Assembly (NCBI GenBank): GCA_018710785.1 | Contig: DVJD01000034.1 | Coordinates: forward strand, 1 to 64,000 | Length of the DNA stretch: 64,000 nt | DNA from: Candidatus Fimimorpha excrementavium | GTDB lineage: Bacteria; Bacillota; Clostridia; Lachnospirales; Lachnospiraceae | Direction of reading: 5' to 3' | Shown here: positions 45,969 through 53,699 of the stretch, one piece after another | How the letters are laid out: every line of letters starts with the position of its first letter | Numbering within the stretch: position 1 is the first letter of the stretch | Made by a program: the position numbers and the translations under genes | The notes under the pieces: generated by a model | Told to the model about the DNA's origin: nothing | The model's input: only the letters and a program-made list of their open reading frames with translations | Database searches by the model: none

Positions 45969-46316
45969 GTGGTTATCCGAAGAGGAGATATCTATTATGC
46001 AGATTTAAGACCGGTTGTGGGATCCGAGCAGGGCGGAATCCGTCCGGTCTTGATTATTCAGAATGACATAGGAAATAAACACAGCCCGACGGTGATTTGC
46101 GCAGCCATTACTTCCAAAATGAATAAGGCAAAGCTGCCGACACACATTGAGCTGGATTCCCGTTCCTGTGAGATTGTCAAAGATTCTGTCATCTTACTGG
46201 AACAGCTTCGTACCATCGACAAGAGAAGACTGCGGGAAAAAGTCTGCCATCTGGATGGGAATTTGATTCATCAGGTCAATCGAGCCTTGTGCATCAGTCT
46301 GGATATTGATACATAG
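45969..46316 (+). CDS. MazF/PemK-type endoribonuclease toxin (NdoA-like)
   Basis: A protein of 115 residues closely resembling Bacillus subtilis NdoA/MazF: it starts [22 protein letters not shown] and continues [12 protein letters not shown], then [16 protein letters not shown] and [17 protein letters not shown]. The family cleaves single-stranded RNA at short motifs. The GTG at 45969 matches the family N-terminus and has GGAG ten bases upstream; GTG 45960 is too close. In Bacillus the antitoxin gene lies between alr and the toxin, but here the 105-base gap holds only a 12-codon frame, so no adjacent antitoxin is present. Confidence 0.92.
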   Translation: MVIRRGDIYYADLRPVVGSEQGGIRPVLIIQNDIGNKHSPTVICAAITSKMNKAKLPTHIELDSRSCEIVKDSVILLEQLRTIDKRRLREKVCHLDGNLIHQVNRALCISLDIDT

Positions 46317-46317
46317 G

Positions 46318-46346
46318 TTGACGAATGCAGAAATAGATGCTATATT
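46318..46346 (+). promoter_or_regulatory. Promoter of the CorC/HlyC-like gene
   Basis: TTGACG (46318-46323), 17 bp, TATATT (46341-46346), directly after the mazF stop and about 165 bases before the next start. Confidence 0.65.
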
Positions 46347-46512
46347 AAAACGCATGGACAATTAAGCAGTTTTGCAGATGGATTGTCTAAATATACGGTA
46401 AGAATATCTGAAATGTCGGAGTGCATGGAGTTGTCCGCGCGTTGAACCGGGATTTATTCTGTATATGCTCATGGATGGTTTCAGATGTTCCCAAGAAAAA
46501 AGGAGACTGAAT

Positions 46513-47811
46513 ATGGATGATTATGCGCTATGGAGCATAATATTACTTGTCATTTTTATTGTAATTGACGGCTTATTTTACGGTTTCGGTGCGGCCATAC
46601 AGTTGGTCAATGAAACGGAACTGGAAAAGAAGAAAACAGAAGGGGATAAAAAAGCAGCTCAGCTATTTCGTATCATCAATCAGCCGCTGCGTTTCGTAAA
46701 TTTTCTGAATGCGGCCGTTGCCCTCTGCACACTCCTGGGCGGGATTGTGATATTTTTTATGTTTGGAGGAACTTGGTATTGGATTCCGGCCGTATTGGTG
46801 ATGCTTTTACTGCAGCAGATTTTCGGTGTCTGTATACCAAAGCAACTGGTCAGCAGAAATCCTGAGAAGTGTGCATTCCGCCTCTGGGGACTGATTCGGA
46901 TACTCTGCATTCCGCTGTATCCGTTTGTATGGATAATCAGCGGGATTTCTTATCTGGTATTGAAGATGTTTGGAATTAATATGAAAGATACTGATGAAAG
47001 CGTGACGGAGGAGGAAATCATGTCCATGGTCAATGAGGGCCATGAACAGGGCGTTCTCCAGGCAAGTGAAGCGGAGATGATCACCAACATCTTCGAATTC
47101 ACTGAGACAGAGGCATCCGATATCATGACGCACAGAACCAACATTGTGGCACTGGACGAGACGATGAAACTCAGGGATGCCGTACCGTTCATCCTAAGGG
47201 AAAACCAATCCCGTTTCCCGGTCTATCGGGACAATATGGATGATATTGTGGGGATTCTTCATTTGAAAGATGTGATGATTGCAAATGAAGATCCGGCCAA
47301 AGGCGATCTTATGCTGAAGGATGTGGAAGGTCTTTTGAGGGAAGCCTATTTTATTCCGGAGACACGAAACATTGATGCGCTGTTCAAAGAAATGCAGTCA
47401 CAGAAGATGCATATGGTTATCGTAGTCGATGAATACGGGCAGACCACCGGCCTGGTGACGATGGAAGATATTCTGGAAGAGATTGTCGGAAATATCATGG
47501 ATGAATATGATGAGGAAGAATATTCCATCACAAAGCAGGAGGACGGCAGCTACCTGGTAAAGGGCGTCGCGGCACTGGATGAAGTGGAGGACGCCGTGGA
47601 CGGGCTGGAGTTTTCTGATGATGATTACGATGAGTATGATACCCTAAATGGTCTGCTGATTGCTCAGCTGGATCGTATTCCGCAGGACGGGGAGCAGCCG
47701 GTGATCCAATATAAAGGATATGAGTACCAGGTGGTGCTTATTGAAAATAAAACCATCCAGACGGTGCGGATAACGAAACGTCCTGAACCGCCTGAAGAAG
47801 AGCAGGAATAA
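46513..47811 (+). CDS. CNNM/CorC (hemolysin C-like) membrane protein
   Basis: A 432-residue protein. The N-terminal DUF21 membrane domain has about four helices (residues 1-150), followed by a CBS-domain pair (DIMTHRTNIVALDETM, and MVIVVDEYGQTTGLVTMEDILEEIVG) and a C-terminal CorC_HlyC domain. Relatives take part in magnesium or cobalt resistance and Mg efflux; the old name hemolysin is not informative. The CBS pair probably senses Mg-ATP. AGGAG seven bases before ATG 46513 sets the start. Confidence 0.9.
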   Translation: MDDYALWSIILLVIFIVIDGLFYGFGAAIQLVNETELEKKKTEGDKKAAQLFRIINQPLRFVNFLNAAVALCTLLGGIVIFFMFGGTWYWIPAVLVMLLLQQIFGVCIPKQLVSRNPEKCAFRLWGLIRILCIPLYPFVWIISGISYLVLKMFGINMKDTDESVTEEEIMSMVNEGHEQGVLQASEAEMITNIFEFTETEASDIMTHRTNIVALDETMKLRDAVPFILRENQSRFPVYRDNMDDIVGILHLKDVMIANEDPAKGDLMLKDVEGLLREAYFIPETRNIDALFKEMQSQKMHMVIVVDEYGQTTGLVTMEDILEEIVGNIMDEYDEEEYSITKQEDGSYLVKGVAALDEVEDAVDGLEFSDDDYDEYDTLNGLLIAQLDRIPQDGEQPVIQYKGYEYQVVLIENKTIQTVRITKRPEPPEEEQE

Positions 47812-47848
47812 ATCGATACTACGACAAACGCATGAACAAATAATTTCA

Positions 47849-47919
47849 GGCCGGAGAGAACGAACCTTTTTCACTGAGCGAGAGCGCCCCGACAGGGAAA
47901 AGGTTCGTTCTCTCCGGCC
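47849..47919. repeat. Long 22-bp perfect inverted repeat
   Basis: Bases 47849-47870 are the exact reverse complement of 47898-47919, with a 27-base GC-rich loop. It lies between the CorC-like gene and yebC. No T-run follows the second arm, and the length exceeds ordinary terminators. It could be a terminator variant, a processed RNA hairpin or a small non-autonomous element. Confidence 0.7.
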
Positions 47920-47988
47920 GTCCGGATTTCCATTTTGTTCACAATTTATTTACTCATGCGTCTCTCCTGGATGCCGATGAAAAAAGAG

Positions 47989-48017
47989 TTGCCAGAATGA
48001 AATTTTCATGATAAAAT
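47989..48017 (+). promoter_or_regulatory. Promoter of yebC
   Basis: TTGCCA (47989-47994), 17 bp, TAAAAT (48012-48017), 47 bases before the start codon. Confidence 0.6.
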
Positions 48018-48063
48018 TTATCGTTAGTATATTTGAATAATCGAAAGAAAAGGAGCGAATACC

Positions 48064-48792
48064 ATGTCAGGACATTCCAAGTTTGCAAATATCAAACATA
48101 AGAAAGAAAAAAATGATGCAGCGAAGGGAAAGATTTTTACCAGAATCGGCAGAGAAATCGCTGTTGCAGTGAAAGAAGGCGGAGCCGATCCGGCCAATAA
48201 CAGCAAGCTGCGCGATGTCATTGCCAAGGCGAAATCCAATAACATGCCCAACGATACCATTGACAGAAGCATCAAAAAAGCGGCCGGCGATGCCAACGCT
48301 GCCAATTATGAAGTGGCTGTCTATGAAGGATATGGTCCCAATGGAACCGCCATCATCGTGGAGACCCTTACGGATAATAAGAACCGTACGGCTTCCAATG
48401 TCAGAAACGCGTTTACAAAGGGCGGCGGTAATGTTGGAACACCAGGATGTGTTTCTTTTATGTTTGATAAAAAGGGACAGATCATCATTGATAAAGAAGA
48501 GTGCGATAAGGAAGCCGATGATCTGATGATGATTGCGCTGGATGCCGGTGCAGAAGATTTTGCAGAAGAGGAAGACAGTTTTGAAGTGGTGACGGATCCC
48601 GATGAATTTTCCAAGGTAAGAGAAGCATTGGAAGAGGCAGGCATCCCCATGGTAAGTGCCCAGGTAACCATGATTCCGCAGACTTATGTGGAATTGACAG
48701 ACGAACAGGATGTGAAGATGATGAACCGCATTCTGGATCTTCTGGATGAGGATGACGATGTTCAGGAAGTTTATCACAATTGGGATGAATAA
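48064..48792 (+). CDS. yebC: YebC/PmpR family protein
   Basis: A 242-residue YebC family member, starting MSGHSKFANIKHKKEKNDAA with the DAAKGKIFTRIGREI block, and ending in an acidic region (DLLDEDDDVQEVYHNW). Long annotated as a transcription factor, YebC proteins are also reported to help ribosomes through difficult peptide motifs. AAAGGAG ribosome site. Confidence 0.95.
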   Translation: MSGHSKFANIKHKKEKNDAAKGKIFTRIGREIAVAVKEGGADPANNSKLRDVIAKAKSNNMPNDTIDRSIKKAAGDANAANYEVAVYEGYGPNGTAIIVETLTDNKNRTASNVRNAFTKGGGNVGTPGCVSFMFDKKGQIIIDKEECDKEADDLMMIALDAGAEDFAEEEDSFEVVTDPDEFSKVREALEEAGIPMVSAQVTMIPQTYVELTDEQDVKMMNRILDLLDEDDDVQEVYHNWDE

Positions 48793-48819
48793 TTTAATTC
48801 CCGGCGTGACAGATAAAAA

Positions 48820-48876
48820 GGGAGCAGCAGCCTTCGCATGGCCTTGCGCGGTGTGAATGCTGCTGCTCCCTTTTCT
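48820..48876. terminator. Bidirectional terminator between yebC and luxS
   Basis: GGGAGCAGCAGC (48820-48831) pairs with GCTGCTGCTCCC (48859-48870), with A5 on the left flank and T4 on the right. Confidence 0.85.
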
Positions 48877-48919
48877 TATTATTCCTGCTCATCCGTCTAA
48901 ACAAATATCAGAAAGCTAT

Positions 48920-49399
48920 TTATTCCGGATAATGAAGATTCTGAGGCGTGAGGCTGTTCAATACTTCCATGAAGTATTTGCGGGCTTCATAACGGGCCAT
49001 GGGAAGATTCATGTCCAGATAATTCCCGCAGGATTTGGGATCCGCTCCGGGTACTTCCCCTTCGTAGGAAGCAATAAAATCAAACATTTCCCGGATAACC
49101 GGAACCACATCCTCCGATTCCAGATCACCTGCAAACAGGACATAAAAGCCTGTCCGGCAGCCCATGGGGCCGAAGTAAATGGTTTTGTCTTTATACACGG
49201 GATGATTGCGCAGAAATGTGGCCCCAAGATGCTCTATGGTGTGCATTTCCGCAGTATTCATGACAGGTTCCTGGTTGGGAACTTTCATGCGCAGGTCAAA
49301 TGTGGTAACCGTCTGATCACCGATAAGATCTTTTCGGGAAACATAAATCCCTCTTTTTAACGTCAGATGATTGACCTGAAAACTTTCAATTTTATTCAT
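48920..49399 (-). CDS. luxS: S-ribosylhomocysteine lyase
   Basis: A protein of 159 residues that splits S-ribosylhomocysteine to homocysteine and the autoinducer-2 precursor, also recycling methyl-cycle products. The metal motif [12 protein letters not shown] (HxxEH), [11 protein letters not shown] with the catalytic Cys, and the later [10 protein letters not shown] Cys are present. GGAGG before ATG 49399 sets the start. Divergent from the KDPG aldolase operon; the leader contains overlapping small inverted repeats near 49410-49470. Confidence 0.96.
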   Translation of the reverse strand: MNKIESFQVNHLTLKRGIYVSRKDLIGDQTVTTFDLRMKVPNQEPVMNTAEMHTIEHLGATFLRNHPVYKDKTIYFGPMGCRTGFYVLFAGDLESEDVVPVIREMFDFIASYEGEVPGADPKSCGNYLDMNLPMARYEARKYFMEVLNSLTPQNLHYPE

Positions 49400-49478
49400 G
49401 ACATCCTCCATTCTGAAGCGTATAAAGTAAGAAGCCGTCTCGTTGACGCTTCTGCAAAAAACGGCTGTGTCAAATGAT

Positions 49479-49507
49479 ATTTTAACAGATTTTTGAAGGA
49501 GTATCAA
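49479..49507 (-). promoter_or_regulatory. Promoter of luxS
   Basis: On the minus strand, TTGATA (49502-49507), 17 bp, TAAAAT (49479-49484). Its -35 is only 21 bp from the -35 of the divergent promoter at 49529. Confidence 0.65.
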
Positions 49508-49528
49508 TTATGTTTTTACGAAAATACA

Positions 49529-49557
49529 TTGACAACTGATGGGGGAATGTTTAAAAT
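49529..49557 (+). promoter_or_regulatory. Promoter of the eda-kdgK operon
   Basis: Consensus TTGACA (49529-49534), 17 bp, TAAAAT (49552-49557). About 125 bases of leader follow before the aldolase start. Confidence 0.75.
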
Positions 49558-49683
49558 ATAGGTATCTGTGAGATAAGTTGAAATAGGCAGGAAAAAAGAA
49601 AATTTTGTCTGTTTCTGCGTGGGTGTATTGTTTTGGTTTTATGCTTAATGCTCACAAATTTATCAAGAAGGAGAGAAGTCATC

Positions 49684-50328
49684 ATGAACAAAGAACAGGT
49701 TATCATGAACATGAAAGAAGAAGGCATCGTAGCAGTGGTACGTGCTGAAAACCAGGAACAGGGCGAAAAGATTATTGATGCCATCGTAGCCGGCGGAATT
49801 AAGTATATCGAAGTCACCATGACGGTACCGGGTGCTGTGGATATCATCAAGGCTTTGGCAGCAAAGTATAAAGGAACCGATGTTGTAGTAGGCGCTGGTA
49901 CTGTACTGGATCCGGAGACAGCAAGAAGCGTAATTCTGGCTGGCGCTGAATTCGTAGTATCCCCTGCATTAAATCCTGAGACAGTTAAGCTCTGCAATCG
50001 TTACAGAATCCCTGTAATGCCGGGCGTTATGACTGTTAAGGAAGCTGTGGAAGCTCTGGAGCTGGGCTGCGACGTAATCAAAGTATTCCCAGGCAATGCA
50101 TTCGGACCATCCATCATCAAAGCATTCAACGGGCCATTGCCGCAGGCAAGATTTATGCCTACAGGCGGTGTCGATGTTGACAATGTGGGCGACTGGATGA
50201 AGGCCGGCGCAGTTGCTGTAGGTACCGGTTCTAACCTGACCGCTGGCGCTAAGACAGGCGACTACGCTGCTGTTACAGCAAAGGCTGCTGAATTTGTCGC
50301 TGCTGTACGCAAAGCTCAGGGTAAGTAA
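49684..50328 (+). CDS. eda: KDPG/KHG aldolase
   Basis: A 214-residue class I aldolase splitting 2-keto-3-deoxy-6-phosphogluconate to pyruvate and glyceraldehyde-3-phosphate. The N-terminal catalytic Glu lies in VAVVRAENQEQ; the Schiff-base lysine in CDVIKVFPGNAFGPS; and PTGGVDVDNVGDWMKAG binds phosphate. Codon use is biased to GCT, GTA and AAG more than neighbouring genes, which suggests high expression. It forms an operon with the sugar kinase, together the end of 2-keto-3-deoxygluconate breakdown from uronic acids. Confidence 0.94.
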   Translation: MNKEQVIMNMKEEGIVAVVRAENQEQGEKIIDAIVAGGIKYIEVTMTVPGAVDIIKALAAKYKGTDVVVGAGTVLDPETARSVILAGAEFVVSPALNPETVKLCNRYRIPVMPGVMTVKEAVEALELGCDVIKVFPGNAFGPSIIKAFNGPLPQARFMPTGGVDVDNVGDWMKAGAVAVGTGSNLTAGAKTGDYAAVTAKAAEFVAAVRKAQGK

Positions 50329-50373
50329 TACAGATAATAGAAAATACATTAATTGTTGAAGGAGAATCAAACA

Positions 50374-51405
50374 ATGGCAAGAGTTATTACAATGGGTGAG
50401 ATCATGTTAAGATTATCCACTCCAGGAAATGAAAAGTTTATTCAGGCAGATGAATTCGATATCAATTATGGCGGCGGAGAAGCTAACGTAGCGGTTTCTC
50501 TGGCAAACTATGGCCATGATGCAGCATTTGTGACAAAGGTTCCGGAGAACCCGATCGGTGAGTGCGCAGTAGCTGCTTTGAGAAAATATGGCGTTGATAC
50601 AAAGTTCATCGCCAAGGGCGGAGAAAGACTTGGTATCTATTTCCTGGAAACCGGTGCTTCCATGAGAGCATCCAATGTCGTTTACGACAGAGCGCATTCT
50701 TCCATTGCTACTGCCGTAGCAGAAGATTTTGATTTTGATGCCATCTTCGAAGGCGCTGACTGGTTCCATTTCACAGGTATCACACCAGCTGTATCCGATG
50801 CTGCTGCTGAACTGACAGAAGCTGCATTGAAGGCTGCTAAGAAGCATGGCGTTACGGTATCCGTAGATTTGAATTTCCGTAAGAAACTTTGGTCTTCTGA
50901 AAAAGCTCAGAAGGTTATGACAAATCTGATGCAGTATGTGGATGTCTGCATCGGCAATGAAGAAGATGCCGAGAAGGTTCTTGGATTTAAGCCGGGAAAT
51001 ACAGACGTTACAAGCGGAGAGCTGGAACTGGCTGGTTATGTTGACATCTTCAAGCAGATGGTTGAAAAGTTCAACTTTAAATATGTAATCAGCTCCCTGA
51101 GAGAGAGCTATTCCGCATCCAACAACGGATGGTCCGCATGCATCTACTCCCGTGATGACAAGGAATTCTATCATTCCAAGAAGTACACGATCAACCCAAT
51201 CGTTGACCGTGTAGGCGGCGGAGATTCCTTTGCCGGCGGTGTTATCTGCGGATTCCTGGATGGCAAGGATTACAAGTCCGCTCTGGAATACGGTGTTGCT
51301 GCTTCCGCACTGAAGCACACAATCCCAGGTGACTTCAACCTGGTATCCCGTGCAGACGTTGACAACTTAGTCGGCGGTGACGGTTCCGGACGTGTTCAGA
51401 GATAA
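50374..51405 (+). CDS. kdgK: PfkB-family sugar kinase, probably 2-keto-3-deoxygluconate kinase
   Basis: A 343-residue ribokinase-fold kinase. It starts VITMGEIMLRLSTPGNEKFIQ, has the NYGGGEANVAVSLANYG sugar-binding block and the catalytic RVGGGDSFAGGVICGFLDG block with the Asp base. The aldolase immediately upstream points to 2-keto-3-deoxygluconate as substrate, which is an inference. Codon bias resembles the aldolase gene. AAGGAG site before ATG 50374. Confidence 0.85.
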   Translation: MARVITMGEIMLRLSTPGNEKFIQADEFDINYGGGEANVAVSLANYGHDAAFVTKVPENPIGECAVAALRKYGVDTKFIAKGGERLGIYFLETGASMRASNVVYDRAHSSIATAVAEDFDFDAIFEGADWFHFTGITPAVSDAAAELTEAALKAAKKHGVTVSVDLNFRKKLWSSEKAQKVMTNLMQYVDVCIGNEEDAEKVLGFKPGNTDVTSGELELAGYVDIFKQMVEKFNFKYVISSLRESYSASNNGWSACIYSRDDKEFYHSKKYTINPIVDRVGGGDSFAGGVICGFLDGKDYKSALEYGVAASALKHTIPGDFNLVSRADVDNLVGGDGSGRVQR

Positions 51406-51427
51406 TCTGCGAAATAGATTGTTTTTC

Positions 51428-51470
51428 TGCCCTTTCCTCGTGCAAAAGCATGGGGAAAGGGCAATTTTTA
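51428..51470 (+). terminator. Terminator of the eda-kdgK operon
   Basis: TGCCCTTTCC (51428-51437) pairs with GGAAAGGGCA (51454-51463), followed by TTTTTATT. Confidence 0.85.
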
Positions 51471-51621
51471 TTGAATGAAGTTTTTTTCGATGATTTGGGA
51501 ATATACTGTCAGAGAATTTTTCACCATGAACATCAATTGTCCATTGCGTGATAGAAAAAGAAGGGGTATGATAGATTACGTATGACAATTTTCAGCAAAA
51601 GAAAAGGACTATGAGGGCATT

Positions 51622-52254
51622 ATGAGAAAACCGAGGAAGCGAAAGGATATTTGGGTTGACTGGGCGATGGAACTGCAGTTTCTGGCCCAGACAGGTCTTA
51701 CCTATACAAAAGACCCCTTTGATAAAGAACGTTTTGAGCGAATCCGTGAAATTTCAGCGGAAATCATGGCGCATCAGAGTGATATTCCTCTGGAAAAAGT
51801 GAAAAATCTGTTCTGCAATGAGACCGGATTTCAGACGCCGAAACTGGATACCAGAGCTGCCATATTTGAGGATGACAAAATCCTTTTGGTGAAAGAAAAG
51901 AATGGGAAATGGTCCCTTCCGGGCGGCTGGGTGGATGTCAATCAATCGATTCGGTCCAACACGGAAAAAGAAGTGTGGGAGGAGGCAGGGCTTATGGTAA
52001 AAGCAGTCCGCCTGATTGCGCTTCAGGACCGCAACCAGCATAACCTCCCGCGGTATGCCTACGGAATCTGCAAGGCCTTCGTCCTGTGTGAGATGCTTGG
52101 GGGTGAATTTCAGGAAAATAACGAAACGGTATCCAGTGATTATTTTTCTTTGGATGAACTGCCGGAGCTGGCGGAAGAGAAAAACACCAGGGCACAGATT
52201 GCCATGTGCTTTGACGCATACAGGGATCAGAATTGGATGGTTAAATTTGATTAA
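51622..52254 (+). CDS. Nudix hydrolase with N-terminal domain
   Basis: A 210-residue protein. Residues 1-75 form a helical Nudix-associated N-terminal domain; the Nudix fold follows. The Nudix box (GGWVDVNQSIRSNTEKEVWEEAG) keeps the metal-binding EVWEEAG but has Gln for the first Glu and Lys for Arg. The layout resembles ADP-sugar pyrophosphatases of Firmicutes. Substrate is uncertain. The ribosome site is AAAGGA at an unusually long distance. Confidence 0.8.
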   Translation: MRKPRKRKDIWVDWAMELQFLAQTGLTYTKDPFDKERFERIREISAEIMAHQSDIPLEKVKNLFCNETGFQTPKLDTRAAIFEDDKILLVKEKNGKWSLPGGWVDVNQSIRSNTEKEVWEEAGLMVKAVRLIALQDRNQHNLPRYAYGICKAFVLCEMLGGEFQENNETVSSDYFSLDELPELAEEKNTRAQIAMCFDAYRDQNWMVKFD

Positions 52255-52262
52255 TAAAAAGA

Positions 52263-52292
52263 GGGTGTTTCAAATTGAAACACCCCATTTAT
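52263..52292. terminator. Bidirectional terminator between the Nudix and GH105 genes
   Basis: GGGTGTTTC (52263-52271) pairs with GAAACACCC (52277-52285) around five bases, with A-rich and T-rich flanks, between convergent genes. Confidence 0.75.
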
Positions 52293-52294
52293 TT

Positions 52295-53413
52295 TTATTG
52301 AAGAGCTTCTGTCAATGCCACCAGTGCCAGAGACTGACCGTAGGCCATGGGAGCGATGATAATATTTTTGTAATGATCTGCATCATATCCCATACCTGTG
52401 CCGCCGGATACGTTCAGCACCGTACCGTCGTCTGCCACATTATCGCAGATGGCGTTGACCGCCTTGTCGGCACATTCTTTATAAATCGGATCCGTCAGGA
52501 TGCCCAGCTTGATTCCCTTCAGGATACCGGCTGTGATACCGGCTGTACCGGAGACTTCTTCATAGCTGGTGTCATCGGTGAGTACCGTATGCCATAAACC
52601 ATCTTCAGCCTGCAGTTTTACCAGAGCGTCCACCTGCGCTTTGAATTTGCTTACCAGGAGATCTTTCAATTCCGGATCCATGGTTCCGTGGAAAGCTTCG
52701 ATATAATCGATGATACCGAATGTGAACCAGCAGTTGCCGCGGCACCAGAAGATTCCGCCGAAGTTGTTCTTGGCATCGAAGGTGTATCCATGATAGAACA
52801 GTCCTGTCTTTTCATCGCAAAGATACTGGATATGTTTCTTAACCTGGTAGATACCCTCATCAATCCAATCCTGACGGTTATATCTCTGTCCCATTTTGTT
52901 CAAAAACAAAACGGTCATAAACAGCGTGTCAATCCACATTTCGTTTTCATTTAAGCGGACCCCCTGTCTGTCGCCGATGGCGCTGGTAACATGCTGGAAC
53001 ACGCCTTCGTCCGTACGCGGGAGACGCTTCATCAGCCAATCCACACGGTCAAGGCAAAGCTTTTCATATTTGGGATCATTCCACTTATCCAGCAAGTCAA
53101 CCAGCGGCAGATAGGGAGCTGTAGTGTTGATATTGCGGGACGGAAGGCCGATTTCCAGATTGGTTTCATACCAATTCTTCAAAAATTCATCAAAACGGCC
53201 ATCTTTTGTATGTTCCTCCAGCTTCATCAGACCATAAAGGCCAACGCCCTGGGGCCAGTCCCATTCCTGGATACCAAAGTCACGGACAATCATTCCCTTT
53301 TCCTGTGTATTCTTGTCGGACAGATCACCCTCCACTTCCGGTGCGCCCAGATTCATCAGCTTGTTCACAACTAAGTCGATCTTTTTCAAAAGTACATCGT
53401 TGGAAACTCTCAT
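52295..53413 (-). CDS. GH105 unsaturated rhamnogalacturonyl hydrolase
   Basis: A 372-residue cytoplasmic six-hairpin barrel enzyme of the GH88/GH105 group, releasing the unsaturated galacturonyl residue left by rhamnogalacturonan lyases. Family blocks: DWPQGVGLYGLMKL, the ENEMWIDTLFMTVLFLNKMG region with the catalytic Asp, GIFWCRGNCWFTFGIIDYIE, and VSGTAGITAGILKGI. No signal peptide. It diverges from the GH112 gene, and a second GH105 lies downstream of that, so the two may differ in substrate. GGAGGAAG precedes the ATG. Confidence 0.88.
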   Translation of the reverse strand: MRVSNDVLLKKIDLVVNKLMNLGAPEVEGDLSDKNTQEKGMIVRDFGIQEWDWPQGVGLYGLMKLEEHTKDGRFDEFLKNWYETNLEIGLPSRNINTTAPYLPLVDLLDKWNDPKYEKLCLDRVDWLMKRLPRTDEGVFQHVTSAIGDRQGVRLNENEMWIDTLFMTVLFLNKMGQRYNRQDWIDEGIYQVKKHIQYLCDEKTGLFYHGYTFDAKNNFGGIFWCRGNCWFTFGIIDYIEAFHGTMDPELKDLLVSKFKAQVDALVKLQAEDGLWHTVLTDDTSYEEVSGTAGITAGILKGIKLGILTDPIYKECADKAVNAICDNVADDGTVLNVSGGTGMGYDADHYKNIIIAPMAYGQSLALVALTEALQ

Positions 53414-53477
53414 ATTTATTACTTCCTCCTGTTTCGGTATATGGCAAAGATACTTCTGCGGTATTTAAGCCACCTAC

Positions 53478-53506
53478 AGTATATCAGATATTCAGAGCCC
53501 CCGCAA
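53478..53506 (-). promoter_or_regulatory. Promoter of the minus-strand GH105 gene
   Basis: On the minus strand, TTGCGG (53501-53506), 17 bp, TATACT (53478-53483). Confidence 0.5.
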
Positions 53507-53574
53507 TATCAACCGCCTGTTTTATGGAAATTTGATAATAGGTCAAAAATGCAAAGTTTTTATCCGTGAATGGA

Positions 53575-53603
53575 TTGAATTAATCCTGATTTCAAGGTAT
53601 CAT
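53575..53603 (+). promoter_or_regulatory. Promoter of the GH112-GH105-GH43 operon
   Basis: TTGAAT (53575-53580), 17 bp, TATCAT (53598-53603), about 97 bases before the phosphorylase start and divergent from the promoter at 53478. Confidence 0.6.
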
Positions 53604-53699
53604 ATACCATGCAGAAGAAGAAATGCAGGTTTCTTATGCGGAACTGCGGTACATGTTTGTACCGTTTCGCGGTAATAAAGATAACAGGAGGAAAAAGAA

